In this document: piece after piece, positions 41,590 through 50,332 of the stretch
How positions within the stretch are numbered: the stretch's first letter is position 1
How the letters are laid out: each line of letters starts with the position of its first letter
Made by a program: the position numbers and the translations under genes
Notes under the pieces: model-generated
Database searches by the model: none
Told to the model about the DNA's origin: nothing
What the model saw: the letters and a program-made list of their open reading frames with translations, nothing else
Assembly (NCBI RefSeq): GCF_000718095.1
Contig: NZ_JOEI01000018.1
Location: forward strand, 186,001-250,000
Reading direction: 5' to 3'
Source of the DNA: Streptomyces scopuliridis RB72
GTDB taxonomy: Bacteria; Actinomycetota; Actinomycetes; Streptomycetales; Streptomycetaceae
DNA: 64,000 nt

Positions 41590-42714
41590 ATGATCGAAAC
41601 AGTGTCCCTGGTGGACCAGTACTGCCACGGCGTGCTCCGTACGGAACTGGGCCTCGCCACCTTCGAGGCCCAGCTCGGCGGGACGGCGCGCGCGCCCGCG
41701 CCCGCGCCGGGCACCACGTTCTTCGACACCCAGACCGGGTTCGCCGTCCGGCGCTGGTGCCCGCCGCTGCTCGGTCTGGAGCCGCACTGCCCGCCCGCGC
41801 GCTATCTCGCCCGCCGCCGGGAGCTGGGCGTACTCGAAACCGGACGCCGGCTGCTGCGCTCCACCGGGATCTCCACCTATCTGGTGGACACCGGGCTGCC
41901 CGGCGATCTGACCGGGCCCGCCGAGATCGCCGCGACGGGCGCGGCCGAGGCACACGAGATCGTACGGCTGGAACCGCTGGCCGAACGGGTCGCGGATGTC
42001 TCGGGCGGGGCGGGCACCTTCCTGGCCGGTCTCGCCGAATCCGTGCACGTGGCGGCGGATTCCGCCGTCGCCTTCAGCTCCGTCGCCGGGGCCAGGGCCG
42101 GTCTCGCCGTGTCGCCCGAGCCGCCGGGGGCGGGGGAGGTACGGGGCGCGGCGGGGCGCTGGCTGGCCGGGCGCCGGGCCGGCGGCCCGCTCACCGACCC
42201 CGTACTGCTGCGGCATCTGCTCTGGACGGCGATCGGTTCCGGGCTGCCGCTCCAACTGCACGCGGGCGGCGGCTTTGACACGTACCCGCCGGACGGCCAC
42301 GCCGACCCCGGGGCGCTCACCGGCTTCGCGGCGGCCACGGCCGGGCTCGGCACCGATCTCGTCCTGCTGAACGGCTATCCGCACCACCGGCACGCGGCTC
42401 ATCTGACGAGCGTCTTCCCGCATGTGTACGCGGATCTGGGGCCCGTGCTCGCGCGGACCGGGGCCGGGGCCGCGTCCGTACTCGCGGAGATCCTGGAGCT
42501 CGCGCCGTTCGGGAAGCTGCTGTTCTCCAGCGGCGCGCGCGGGCTGCCCGAGCTGCATGTGGTGGGCGCCCAGGTGTTCAGGGAGGCGCTGGAGCGGGTC
42601 CTCGGCGGCTGGGTGGGCGACGGCGCGTGGGCGTTACGGGACGCCCAGCGCGTCGCCGGGATGATCGCGGCCGGCAACGCCCACCGGCTCTACGGACTGC
42701 CGGACGCTTCCTAG
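41590..42714 (+). CDS. Amidohydrolase family protein containing a TTA codon
   Basis: The 374-residue product has the amidohydrolase-2 (TIM-barrel) pattern, with VDQYCHG at the first metal-type strand, LQLHAGGGFDTYPPDGH, LLNGYPHHRHAAHL, VYADLG and LLFSSGARGLPELH near the end. Several expected metal ligands are therefore present, though the first is CH rather than HxH. The substrate is unknown; relatives are fused to or found near glutamine synthetases. Codon 349 (42634-42636) is TTA, which makes translation bldA-dependent in Streptomyces. The ATG at 41590 gives a clean N-terminus; a GTG at 41566 with AGGA upstream is an alternative. Confidence 0.78.
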   Translation: MIETVSLVDQYCHGVLRTELGLATFEAQLGGTARAPAPAPGTTFFDTQTGFAVRRWCPPLLGLEPHCPPARYLARRRELGVLETGRRLLRSTGISTYLVDTGLPGDLTGPAEIAATGAAEAHEIVRLEPLAERVADVSGGAGTFLAGLAESVHVAADSAVAFSSVAGARAGLAVSPEPPGAGEVRGAAGRWLAGRRAGGPLTDPVLLRHLLWTAIGSGLPLQLHAGGGFDTYPPDGHADPGALTGFAAATAGLGTDLVLLNGYPHHRHAAHLTSVFPHVYADLGPVLARTGAGAASVLAEILELAPFGKLLFSSGARGLPELHVVGAQVFREALERVLGGWVGDGAWALRDAQRVAGMIAAGNAHRLYGLPDAS

Positions 42715-42735
42715 CCACGCTTCTCGGAGAGCCGG

Positions 42736-43722
42736 CTACGAGACGCCCGACTGTGAGACAGCCGACAGCGCCGGGTCCGGCTGCGCGGGGATCTCCGCCG
42801 CCGTCCGCGGCCGCTCGCGCAGGCTCATCGCCAGCCGCAGCACGGCGATCCACACCAGGCAGGAGCCCAACATATGGGCGCCGACCAGGACTTCGGGGAG
42901 GTCGGTGAAGAACTGCACATAGCCGATGCCGCCTTGCGCGAGCAGCACCAGCAGCAGCTCCCGGGCGCGTGCCCGGGTGTCGGCGGGGGCGTCCACCACC
43001 CGCAGCACCAGCCACATCGCCACCGCCAGCGCGCAGACGACCCAGGCGAACACCGCGTGCACATGGGCGGTGGTGGCCCAGTCGAACGGCATCCGGGGCA
43101 CATCGCTGCTGTCGCCGGCGTGCGGGCCCGAGCCCGTCACCGCCGTACCCGCCGCGATCAGCACCACCGCGGAGCCCACCAGCGCCCAGGACAGCTTGCG
43201 CACCGGGCGCGGGACGCGCGGCCGGGGGGCGCCGTCGCCCTCGCGGGTACGCAGCCAGGTCAGGGTGGTGACGGTGAGCAGGGTGCTGGCGAGGAAGAAG
43301 TGCCCCGCGACGGTCCACGGGTTGAGGTCCATCCACACCGTGATCCCGCCGATCACCGCGTTGCCCATCACGATCCAGAACTGCGACCAGGCGAGCCGGG
43401 TCAGCCCGTGCCGACGCGGCTTGGCGGAGCGCACCGCGATGATCGCCCAGCCGACCGCCGCGCACAGCACATAGGTCAGCAGGCGGTTGCCGAACTCGAT
43501 CGCGCCGTGCAGCCCTTGCTCGGGTGTGGCGAAGAGGCTGTCGTCCGTGCACTTCGGCCAGGTGTCGCAGCCGAGGCCCGAACCGGTCAGCCGGACAGCG
43601 CCGCCGGTGATGATGATGACGACGCTCATCAGGACGGCGGTGAGCGCGGCGCGCTGGAGCGTACGGGGTGACGGCGTCCAGCGCTGAGCGATATACGCGA
43701 GGGGGGTCAACACGGCCACCAT
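42736..43722 (-). CDS. ctaA: Heme A synthase (COX15/CtaA family)
   Basis: The 328-residue membrane protein oxidises heme O to heme A for the aa3-type cytochrome oxidase. It has eight predicted helices with heme-ligand histidines in GLHGAIEFGNRL, VAGHFFLAS, TTAHVHAVFAW and VGAHMLGS. The extracellular Cys52-Cys58 pair (GCDTWPKC) matches the conserved redox loop. The ATG at 43722 is used; a GTG four codons later is a possible alternative. It is convergent with the amidohydrolase and follows the ABC exporter genes on the same strand. Confidence 0.95.
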   Translation of the reverse strand: MVAVLTPLAYIAQRWTPSPRTLQRAALTAVLMSVVIIITGGAVRLTGSGLGCDTWPKCTDDSLFATPEQGLHGAIEFGNRLLTYVLCAAVGWAIIAVRSAKPRRHGLTRLAWSQFWIVMGNAVIGGITVWMDLNPWTVAGHFFLASTLLTVTTLTWLRTREGDGAPRPRVPRPVRKLSWALVGSAVVLIAAGTAVTGSGPHAGDSSDVPRMPFDWATTAHVHAVFAWVVCALAVAMWLVLRVVDAPADTRARARELLLVLLAQGGIGYVQFFTDLPEVLVGAHMLGSCLVWIAVLRLAMSLRERPRTAAEIPAQPDPALSAVSQSGVS

Positions 43723-43813
43723 CGTAGGACGGAGCTTGTGCAGCTTTTCACGAGGGGTACGTATGCCGCATGCCGGCGGCCCCCGGCCCTGGGGCGCCGC
43801 CCTGCTCCGGCGT

Positions 43814-44641
43814 CTACTCCCAGCGGAAGAACGCCCCCGCCGCGCCGAGGCCGAGCGCGGCCCAGACGGCGAGGATCCCGAGGTCGCCCCACGGCAGCGC
43901 GGCGCCGTGCTGAAGCACCTCGCGCAGCCCGTCGGAGAGCGCCGATATCGGCAGCAGCCCGAGCACCGAGCGCGCCGCGTCCGGGAATTCGTCCAGCGGC
44001 ACGATCACTCCGCCGCCCACCAGGAGCAGCAGAAAGACCAGGTTCGCGGCGGCCAGCGTCGCCTCGGCCCTGAGCGTGCCGGCCATCAGCAGCCCGAGCC
44101 CGGAGAACGCGGCCGTGCCCAGCACGAGCAGCGGCAGAACGGCGAACGGGCTGCCCTCCGGGGACCAGCCGAGCCCGAACGCGATCACGGTCAGCAGCAC
44201 GATCTGGAGCACTTCGGTGACCAGCACGGAGAGCGACTTGGCGGTCATCAGGCCCCAGCGCGGCAGCGGTGACACCGCGAGCCGCTTGAGCACCCCGTAC
44301 CGCCGCTCGAAACCGGTGGCGATGGCCTGGCCGGTGAACGCCGTGGACATCACGGCCAGCGCGAGTACGCCCGGGGCCAGGAAGTCCACCGCCCTGTCCG
44401 CGCCGGTGTCGATGATGTCGACCGTCGAGAAGAGCACCAGCAGCAGCGACGGGATGATCACGGTCAGCAGCAGCTGCTCGCCGTTGCGCAGCAGCAGCTT
44501 CGTCTCGAACGCCGTCTGCGCCGCGATCATGCGCGCCAGCGGGGCCGCGCCGGGCGCCGGGGCGTAGGTGCCGGTGCCGTGTGTACCGGTGCCGCTCGTG
44601 CCGGTGCCGCTCGTGCCGGTGCCCCTCGTGCTGGTGCTCAT
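43814..44641 (-). CDS. ABC-2 type exporter permease
   Basis: This 275-residue protein is an ABC-2 family permease with six predicted helices, including the conserved GLLMAGTLRAEATLAAANLVFLLLLVGGGVIVPL region. Its first 25 residues are a low-complexity (GTGTS)n repeat produced by a 15-base tandem repeat at 44571-44630, unusual for a permease N-terminus. The ATG at 44641 overlaps the stop of the ATPase gene by four bases, so the two form one transporter. The substrate is unknown; ABC exporters sit between ctaA and sufR in other Streptomyces. Confidence 0.88.
   Translation of the reverse strand: MSTSTRGTGTSGTGTSGTGTHGTGTYAPAPGAAPLARMIAAQTAFETKLLLRNGEQLLLTVIIPSLLLVLFSTVDIIDTGADRAVDFLAPGVLALAVMSTAFTGQAIATGFERRYGVLKRLAVSPLPRWGLMTAKSLSVLVTEVLQIVLLTVIAFGLGWSPEGSPFAVLPLLVLGTAAFSGLGLLMAGTLRAEATLAAANLVFLLLLVGGGVIVPLDEFPDAARSVLGLLPISALSDGLREVLQHGAALPWGDLGILAVWAALGLGAAGAFFRWE
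44571..44630 (-). repeat. 15-bp tandem repeat inside the permease coding region
   Basis: Four adjacent 15-base units (44571, 44586, 44601, 44616; plus-strand CCGGTGCCGCTCGTG) plus a partial fifth unit encode GTGTS/H/Y pentapeptides at the permease N-terminus. The two central units are identical and length changes would stay in frame. Confidence 0.85.
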
Positions 44642-45621
44642 GAACGCAGCTCCTTGCCGGTCAGTTCGAGGAAGACGTCCTCCAGCGTGTGCCGCTCCAC
44701 GGAGATCCCGTCCGCCATCACGCCGTGCTGCGCGCACCAGGAGGCGACCGTCGCGAGCAGCTGCGGATCGACCCCGCCGGTGATCCGGTACACCCCCGAG
44801 GACAGCTCGTCGGCGGTGGTGCCGTCCGGCAGCGCCTTCAGCAGGGAGCCGAGGTCGAGCCCGGGGCGCCCGGTGAAGCGCAGGGTGTTCTCCGCGCCGC
44901 CCCGGCACAGCTCCTCGGGGCTGCCCTGGGCGATGACCCGGCCGGCGTCGATGATCACCACATCGTCGGCCAGCTCCTCGGCCTCGTCCATGAAGTGCGT
45001 GGTCAGCACCACGCCCACCCCGTCGGAGCGCAGCTCGCGGACGAGATCCCAGGTGGAGCGGCGGGCCTGCGGGTCGAGGCCGGCGGTCGGCTCGTCCAGG
45101 AAGACCAGCTCGGGGCGGCCCACGACGGCCAGGGCCAGCGCGAGCCGCTGCTGCTGGCCGCCGGAGAGCCGCCGGTAGGTGGTACGGCCGCAGCTGCCGA
45201 GGCCGAGCCGTTCGATCAGCGCGTCCACATCGAGCGGGCGGGCGTGCAGCCGGGCCATATGGCGGAGCATCTCGTCGGCGCGCGCACCGGAGTACACGCC
45301 GCCGGACTGGAGCATCACGCCGATACGCGGGCGCAGCCGGGCGGCGTCGGCGACGGGGTCCAGCCCCAGGACGCGTACGGTCCCCGCGTCCGGCTTGCGA
45401 TACCCCTCGCATATCTCGACCGTGGTGGTCTTGCCGGCTCCGTTGGGACCGAGGACGGCGGTGACCGTACCGGCACCGACCGTGACATCGAGGCCGTCCA
45501 CCGCGGTCTTGGCCCCGTACCGCTTGACCAGGCCCCGTACCTCGACGACCGGCTCTCCGGAGGTCCGGCCCGCGGCGGAGCCGCTTTCGGGCAGACGGTC
45601 ACCCGGGAAGTCGCTGTACAT
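44638..45621 (-). CDS. ABC exporter ATP-binding protein
   Basis: The 327-residue ATPase belongs to the DrrA/CcmA-like group. Walker A GPNGAGKTT, the signature RLSGGQQQR, Walker B LVFLDEPTAGLD and the switch histidine in VVLTTHFMDEAEEL are all intact. A C-terminal regulatory segment of about 80 residues follows, as in drug-export ATPases. The first 25 residues are a non-conserved acidic leader. It is co-translated with the permease, and divergent from sufR across about 200 bases. Confidence 0.92.
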   Translation of the reverse strand: MYSDFPGDRLPESGSAAGRTSGEPVVEVRGLVKRYGAKTAVDGLDVTVGAGTVTAVLGPNGAGKTTTVEICEGYRKPDAGTVRVLGLDPVADAARLRPRIGVMLQSGGVYSGARADEMLRHMARLHARPLDVDALIERLGLGSCGRTTYRRLSGGQQQRLALALAVVGRPELVFLDEPTAGLDPQARRSTWDLVRELRSDGVGVVLTTHFMDEAEELADDVVIIDAGRVIAQGSPEELCRGGAENTLRFTGRPGLDLGSLLKALPDGTTADELSSGVYRITGGVDPQLLATVASWCAQHGVMADGISVERHTLEDVFLELTGKELRS

Positions 45622-45808
45622 GCCGGGAAGTCTAGGCAGGCGGGAAGGGTCTCAATCCCGCAGGGGTGAAACGGCGGTTCCACGCCATGAGGAAGGCTCT
45701 CTCTCCGGGCCGGAGAGCGGCCCATGCGGCGTTCCTTAGGTAACCCTTAGTGATGAAGCGCACCGGAAGCCGTTTTCCGCCTCGGTTGTCAGGGCCGGAG
45801 GAATTACG

Positions 45809-45822
45809 CAACAATGGCGTTG
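45809..45822. promoter_or_regulatory. SufR operator overlapping the sufR start codon
   Basis: CAAC-N6-GTTG is a perfect palindrome whose last base is the G of the sufR GTG. This is the palindrome I recall for autoregulation by Streptomyces SufR. Its position would block initiation of the whole suf operon. A GGAGG at 45797-45801 is 20 bases from the GTG but 12 from an ATG at 45814. Confidence 0.72.
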
Positions 45823-46565
45823 TGAAATACGTTGGCGAGGCTTCCCACGAGGAACTCGCGACCGGCGAGCACCCCACTCGCAACCGGGTCGCGCGCTCCA
45901 TCCTGGACCATGGCCCGTCCACCGTCTCCGATCTGGCGGGACGCCTCGGGCTCACTCAGGCGGCCGTCCGCCGTCATCTGGACGCGCTGGTGGCCGACTC
46001 CGTCGTGGAGCCCCGTGACCAGCGGGTCTATGGCTCGCGCGGGCGCGGCAGGCCCGCCAAGGTGTTCGCCCTGACCGACTGCGGCCGGGACGCCTTCGAC
46101 CAGTCCTACGACCAGCTCGCCGCCGACGCCCTGCGCTGGATCGCGGCCACCGCCGGCGGTGGTGAGCGGGGCGAGGCGGCCGTCGCCGCCTTCGCCCGCG
46201 CCCGTATCGCCGGCCAGTCCGAGGGCTACCGGCAGGCGGTCGAGGCCGCCGAGCCGGAGAAGCGCACGGAGGCACTCGCCAAGGCGCTGAGCACCGACGG
46301 GTACGCTGCTACGGCGCGTAGCGCGCCGAACCGACAGGGCGAGCAGCTCTGCCAGCACCACTGCCCGGTCGCGCATGTCGCCGAGCAGTTCCCCCAGCTG
46401 TGCGAGGCGGAGACGGAATTCTTCTCCCAGCTGCTCGGGACCCATGTGCAGCGGCTCGCCACCATCGCCCATGGCGACGGGGTCTGCACGACCTTCATTC
46501 CCCGCGCCACCCGACAGACCACCGATCACGCATCCGAAAGCACAGCCGGGAGGAACCCCGCATGA
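45822..46565 (+). CDS. sufR: Iron-sulfur cluster-sensing repressor SufR
   Basis: SufR (247 residues) is a winged-helix regulator that binds an Fe-S cluster and represses the suf operon when clusters are plentiful. The N-terminal helix-turn-helix is visible ([28 protein letters not shown], about 32-60) with the wing [10 protein letters not shown]. The cluster-binding cysteines are in [22 protein letters not shown] near residue 185. The GTG at 45822 overlaps the operator and, in a GTGA junction, the stop of a three-codon ATG GCG TTG TGA reading frame. Its own stop overlaps the sufB ATG. Confidence 0.93.
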   Translation: MKYVGEASHEELATGEHPTRNRVARSILDHGPSTVSDLAGRLGLTQAAVRRHLDALVADSVVEPRDQRVYGSRGRGRPAKVFALTDCGRDAFDQSYDQLAADALRWIAATAGGGERGEAAVAAFARARIAGQSEGYRQAVEAAEPEKRTEALAKALSTDGYAATARSAPNRQGEQLCQHHCPVAHVAEQFPQLCEAETEFFSQLLGTHVQRLATIAHGDGVCTTFIPRATRQTTDHASESTAGRNPA

Positions 46566-47983
46566 CGCTCCCCACCGAGACTGCCCATCCTGAGCTCGAA
46601 GGCCTGGGCACGTATGAATTCGGCTGGGCGGACTCCGACGCCGCCGGTGCCGCGGCCAAGCGCGGCCTCTCCGAGGCCGTCGTGCGCGACATCTCGGCGA
46701 AGAAGAACGAGCCGGAGTGGATGCTCAAGCTGCGGCTCAAGGGTCTGCGCCTGTTCGACAAGAAGCCCATGCCCAACTGGGGCTCCGACCTGTCGGGCAT
46801 CGACTTCGACAACATCAAGTACTTCGTGCGGTCCACCGAGAAGCAGGCGGCTTCCTGGGAGGAGCTGCCGGAGGACATCAAGAACACGTACGACAAGCTC
46901 GGCATCCCGGAGGCGGAGAAGCAGCGCCTCGTCGCGGGTGTCGCCGCCCAGTACGAGTCCGAGGTCGTCTACCACCAGATCCGTGAGGACCTGGAGGAGC
47001 AGGGCGTCATCTTCCTGGACACGGACACCGCGCTGAAGGAGCACCCGGAGCTCTTCCAGGAGTACTTCGGCACGGTCATCCCGGTCGGTGACAACAAGTT
47101 CGCCTCGCTGAACTCGGCCGTGTGGTCCGGCGGATCGTTCATCTACGTGCCGAAGGGCGTGCAGGTCGACATCCCGCTCCAGGCCTACTTCCGTATCAAC
47201 ACGGAGAACATGGGCCAGTTCGAGCGGACGCTGATCATCGTCGACGAGGACGCCTACGTCCACTACGTCGAGGGCTGCACCGCCCCGATCTACTCCTCGG
47301 ACTCGCTGCACAGCGCCGTGGTCGAGATCATCGTCAAGAAGGGCGGCCGCTGCCGCTACACGACGATCCAGAACTGGTCGAACAACGTCTACAACCTGGT
47401 CACCAAGCGCGCCGTGGCCTACGAGGGCGCGACCATGGAGTGGGTCGACGGCAACATCGGCTCCAAGGTCACCATGAAGTACCCGGCCGTCTACCTGATG
47501 GGCGAGCACGCCAAGGGCGAGACCCTGTCCATCGCCTTCGCGGGCGAGGGCCAGCACCAGGACGCCGGCGCCAAGATGGTCCACATGGCCCCGCACACCT
47601 CGTCGAACATCGTCTCCAAGTCGGTGGCGCGCGGTGGCGGCCGTACCTCGTACCGCGGTCTGATCGAGATCGGCGAGGGCGCCGAGGGCTCCAAGTCCAA
47701 TGTGCTCTGTGACGCGCTGCTGGTGGACACCATCTCGCGCTCCGACACCTACCCGTACGTGGACGTCCGCGAGGACGACGTGTCCATGGGCCACGAGGCG
47801 ACCGTCTCCAAGGTCTCCGAGGACCAGCTCTTCTATCTGATGAGCCGCGGTCTCTCCGAGTTCGAGGCCATGGCCATGATCGTCCGCGGCTTCGTGGAGC
47901 CGATCGCCAAGGAGCTGCCCATGGAGTACGCGCTGGAGCTCAACCGGCTGATCGAGCTGCAGATGGAGGGGTCCGTCGGCTGA
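46562..47983 (+). CDS. sufB: Fe-S cluster assembly scaffold SufB
   Basis: The 473-residue protein is the main scaffold of the SufBCD complex, where sulfide and iron are built into clusters. The beta-helix core is recognisable ([48 protein letters not shown]) with the conserved cysteine in EGCTAP and the C-terminal SuFD/SufB segment [22 protein letters not shown]. No intein is inserted, unlike in mycobacteria. The ATG overlaps the sufR stop, so repressor and scaffold are translationally coupled. Confidence 0.97.
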   Translation: MTLPTETAHPELEGLGTYEFGWADSDAAGAAAKRGLSEAVVRDISAKKNEPEWMLKLRLKGLRLFDKKPMPNWGSDLSGIDFDNIKYFVRSTEKQAASWEELPEDIKNTYDKLGIPEAEKQRLVAGVAAQYESEVVYHQIREDLEEQGVIFLDTDTALKEHPELFQEYFGTVIPVGDNKFASLNSAVWSGGSFIYVPKGVQVDIPLQAYFRINTENMGQFERTLIIVDEDAYVHYVEGCTAPIYSSDSLHSAVVEIIVKKGGRCRYTTIQNWSNNVYNLVTKRAVAYEGATMEWVDGNIGSKVTMKYPAVYLMGEHAKGETLSIAFAGEGQHQDAGAKMVHMAPHTSSNIVSKSVARGGGRTSYRGLIEIGEGAEGSKSNVLCDALLVDTISRSDTYPYVDVREDDVSMGHEATVSKVSEDQLFYLMSRGLSEFEAMAMIVRGFVEPIAKELPMEYALELNRLIELQMEGSVG

Positions 47984-48061
47984 CCGCCGGCCCGGATACC
48001 GCCCGACCAGCAGCGCCCGTAATCCCTTACGCAGAGGCAGAGAGAGAGCACGACGACAGCC

Positions 48062-49243
48062 ATGGCTGAGGCTCAGAACATTCCGGCGGGTTCCACGACC
48101 GCCGGTTCGATCGCGGTGGCCGCCGAGTCGACCGTCGCCACGCGCATGAGCGCGCCCCCCTCCTACGACGTGGCGGACTTCCCCGTCCCGCACGGCCGCG
48201 AGGAGGAGTGGCGGTTCACGCCGCTGGAACGGCTGCGCGGTCTGCACGACGGCAGCGCCGTCGCGCAGGACGGCGGCGTCACGGTCGAGGTGACCGCCCC
48301 CGAGGGCGTCATCGTCGAGACCGTCGGCCGTGACGACGCGCGGGTCGGCAAGGCCGGTATCCCGGTGGACCGGGTCGCCGCCCAGGCGTACTCCTCGTTC
48401 GAGAAGGCCTCGGTCGTCTCGGTGCCCAAGGAGACCGTGGTGAGCGAGCCGATCCGGATCGCCGTCCACGGCGAGGGCGGGGTCTCGTACGGTCACCAGA
48501 TCATCGAGCTGGGAGCCTTCGCCGAGGCGGTCGTGGTCATCGACCACACCGGCGACGGCGTGCTCGCCGCCAATGTCGACTACCTCCTCGGGGACGGCGC
48601 CAAGCTGACCGTCGTCTCCGTACAGGACTGGGACGACAAGGCCGTCCATGTCGCCCAGCACAACGCGCTGGTCGGCCGCGACGCCTCGTTCAAGTCGATC
48701 GTGGTCACCTTCGGCGGCGATCTCGTACGGCTCCAGCCGCGCGTCCAGTACGCGGGCACCGGCGGCGAGGCCGAGCTGTTCGGCCTCTACTTCACCGACC
48801 GTGGCCAGCACCAGGAGCACCGTCTCTTCGTCGACCACAACGCCGCGCACTGCAAGTCCAACGCGGCCTACAAGGGCGCGCTCCAGGGCACGGACGCGCA
48901 CGCCGTATGGATCGGTGACGTACTCATCCGCGCCTCGGCCGAGGGCACCGACACCTATGAGATGAACCGGAACCTGGTCCTCACGGACGGCGCCCGGGTC
49001 GACTCGGTGCCGAACCTGGAGATCGAGACCGGTGAGATCGCCGGCGCCGGCCACGCCTCCGCCACCGGCCGGTTCGACGACGAGCAGCTCTTCTACCTGA
49101 TGGCCCGCGGCATCCCGGAGACCGAGGCCCGCCGGCTGGTGGTCCGCGGCTTCTTCGCCGAGCTGGTCCAGAAGATCGGCCTGCCGGATGTCGAGGAACG
49201 TCTGATGGCCTCGATCGAGGCGGAGCTGGAGGCGTCAGTCTGA
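48062..49243 (+). CDS. sufD: Fe-S cluster assembly protein SufD
   Basis: SufD (393 residues) is the SufB paralogue that completes the SufBC2D scaffold and helps iron entry. The N-terminal helical portion (GREEEWRFTPLERLRG) and the C-terminal beta-helix with HQEHRLFVDHNAAHCKSNAAYKGAL and LMARGIPETEARRLVVRGFFAEL are typical. It follows sufB after 78 bases, where AGAGAGAGCA provides a ribosome-binding region, and its last base overlaps the next ATG (TGATG). Confidence 0.96.
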   Translation: MAEAQNIPAGSTTAGSIAVAAESTVATRMSAPPSYDVADFPVPHGREEEWRFTPLERLRGLHDGSAVAQDGGVTVEVTAPEGVIVETVGRDDARVGKAGIPVDRVAAQAYSSFEKASVVSVPKETVVSEPIRIAVHGEGGVSYGHQIIELGAFAEAVVVIDHTGDGVLAANVDYLLGDGAKLTVVSVQDWDDKAVHVAQHNALVGRDASFKSIVVTFGGDLVRLQPRVQYAGTGGEAELFGLYFTDRGQHQEHRLFVDHNAAHCKSNAAYKGALQGTDAHAVWIGDVLIRASAEGTDTYEMNRNLVLTDGARVDSVPNLEIETGEIAGAGHASATGRFDDEQLFYLMARGIPETEARRLVVRGFFAELVQKIGLPDVEERLMASIEAELEASV

Positions 49244-49560
49244 TGGCCTTCGTCCGAGTCTGTGGGCTGGGCGAGCTGGAGGAGGACACCCCGAAGAGGG
49301 TGGAACTCGACGGCACGCCCATCTCCCTCGTGCGTACCGAGGGCGAGGTGTTCGCGATCAACGACATCTGCTCGCACGCGAACGTGTCGCTCTCGGAGGG
49401 CGAGGTCGAGGACTGCATGATCGAATGCTGGCTGCACGGCTCCAGCTTCGACCTCCGTACCGGAAAGCCGTCCGGCCTGCCCGCGACGCGCCCCGTCCCC
49501 GTATACCCCGTAAAGATCGAAGGGGACGATGTGCTCGTCTCCGTCACCCAGGAGTCCTGA
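49243..49560 (+). CDS. Rieske-type [2Fe-2S] ferredoxin of the suf operon
   Basis: This 105-residue protein is a Rieske non-heme oxygenase-type ferredoxin. Cluster ligands are Cys43/His45 (CSHA) and Cys62/His65 (CWLHGS); the disulfide cysteines of high-potential Rieske proteins are absent. Its presence between sufD and sufC is typical of actinobacterial suf operons, where it may pass electrons during cluster assembly; that role is inference. It overlaps the sufD stop by one base. Confidence 0.93.
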   Translation: MAFVRVCGLGELEEDTPKRVELDGTPISLVRTEGEVFAINDICSHANVSLSEGEVEDCMIECWLHGSSFDLRTGKPSGLPATRPVPVYPVKIEGDDVLVSVTQES

Positions 49561-49567
49561 GTCACCC

Positions 49568-50332
49568 ATGGCAACGCTTGAAATCCACGACCTGCACGTC
49601 TCCGTCGAGGCCGAGAACGGCCCCCGCGAGATCCTCAAGGGCGTCGACCTGACCGTCAAGCAGGGCGAGACGCACGCCATCATGGGCCCCAACGGCTCCG
49701 GCAAGTCGACCCTCGCGTACTCCCTCGCGGGCCACCCCAAGTACACGATCACCGGTGGCACCGTGACCCTGGACGGCGAGGACGTCCTGGAGATGACCGT
49801 CGACGAGCGCGCCCGCGCCGGCCTCTTCCTCGCCATGCAGTACCCCGTCGAGGTCCCCGGTGTCTCGGTCTCCAACTTCCTGCGCACCTCGGCCACTGCC
49901 GTGCGCGGCGAGGCCCCCAAGCTGCGCACCTGGGTGAAGGAGGTCCGGGAGACCATGGAGCGTCTCCAGATGGACTCCTCCTTCGCCGAGCGCAACCTGA
50001 ACGAGGGCTTCTCCGGCGGTGAGAAGAAGCGGCACGAGATCCTCCAGCTCGAACTGCTCAAGCCCAAGATCGCGATCCTCGACGAGACCGACTCCGGCCT
50101 CGACGTCGACGCGCTGCGCGTCGTCTCCGAGGGTGTCAACCGCGTCCGTGAGAGCGGCGAGGTCGGCACCCTGCTGATCACGCACTACACGCGGATTCTC
50201 CGCTACATCAAGCCCGACTTCGTGCATGTCTTCGCGCAGGGCCGGATCGCCGAGTCCGGCGGTGCGGAGCTGGCCGACAAGCTGGAGAACGAGGGCTACG
50301 AGGCATACGCGAAGGGTGGCGTCACCGCGTGA
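49568..50332 (+). CDS. sufC: Fe-S cluster assembly ATPase SufC
   Basis: SufC (254 residues) is the ABC-type ATPase that drives conformational change in SufBCD. Walker A GPNGSGKST, the family-specific signature FSGGEKKRHEILQLELL, Walker B IAILDETDSGLDVDAL and ITHYTRIL with the switch histidine are all present. The ATG at 49568 lies seven bases after the ferredoxin gene with GGAGTCC upstream. Its stop overlaps the sufS GTG by four bases. Confidence 0.97.
   Translation: MATLEIHDLHVSVEAENGPREILKGVDLTVKQGETHAIMGPNGSGKSTLAYSLAGHPKYTITGGTVTLDGEDVLEMTVDERARAGLFLAMQYPVEVPGVSVSNFLRTSATAVRGEAPKLRTWVKEVRETMERLQMDSSFAERNLNEGFSGGEKKRHEILQLELLKPKIAILDETDSGLDVDALRVVSEGVNRVRESGEVGTLLITHYTRILRYIKPDFVHVFAQGRIAESGGAELADKLENEGYEAYAKGGVTA

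Noticed and set aside
43814..45621. Calling the ABC exporter a daunorubicin-type self-resistance system
   Set aside because: There is no biosynthetic cluster nearby and the location between ctaA and sufR is a housekeeping position.
45785..45813. TTGTCA upstream of sufR as a damage promoter
   Set aside because: It continues as GGG rather than GTG and lacks TANNNT at N8; it may still be an ordinary -35 element.
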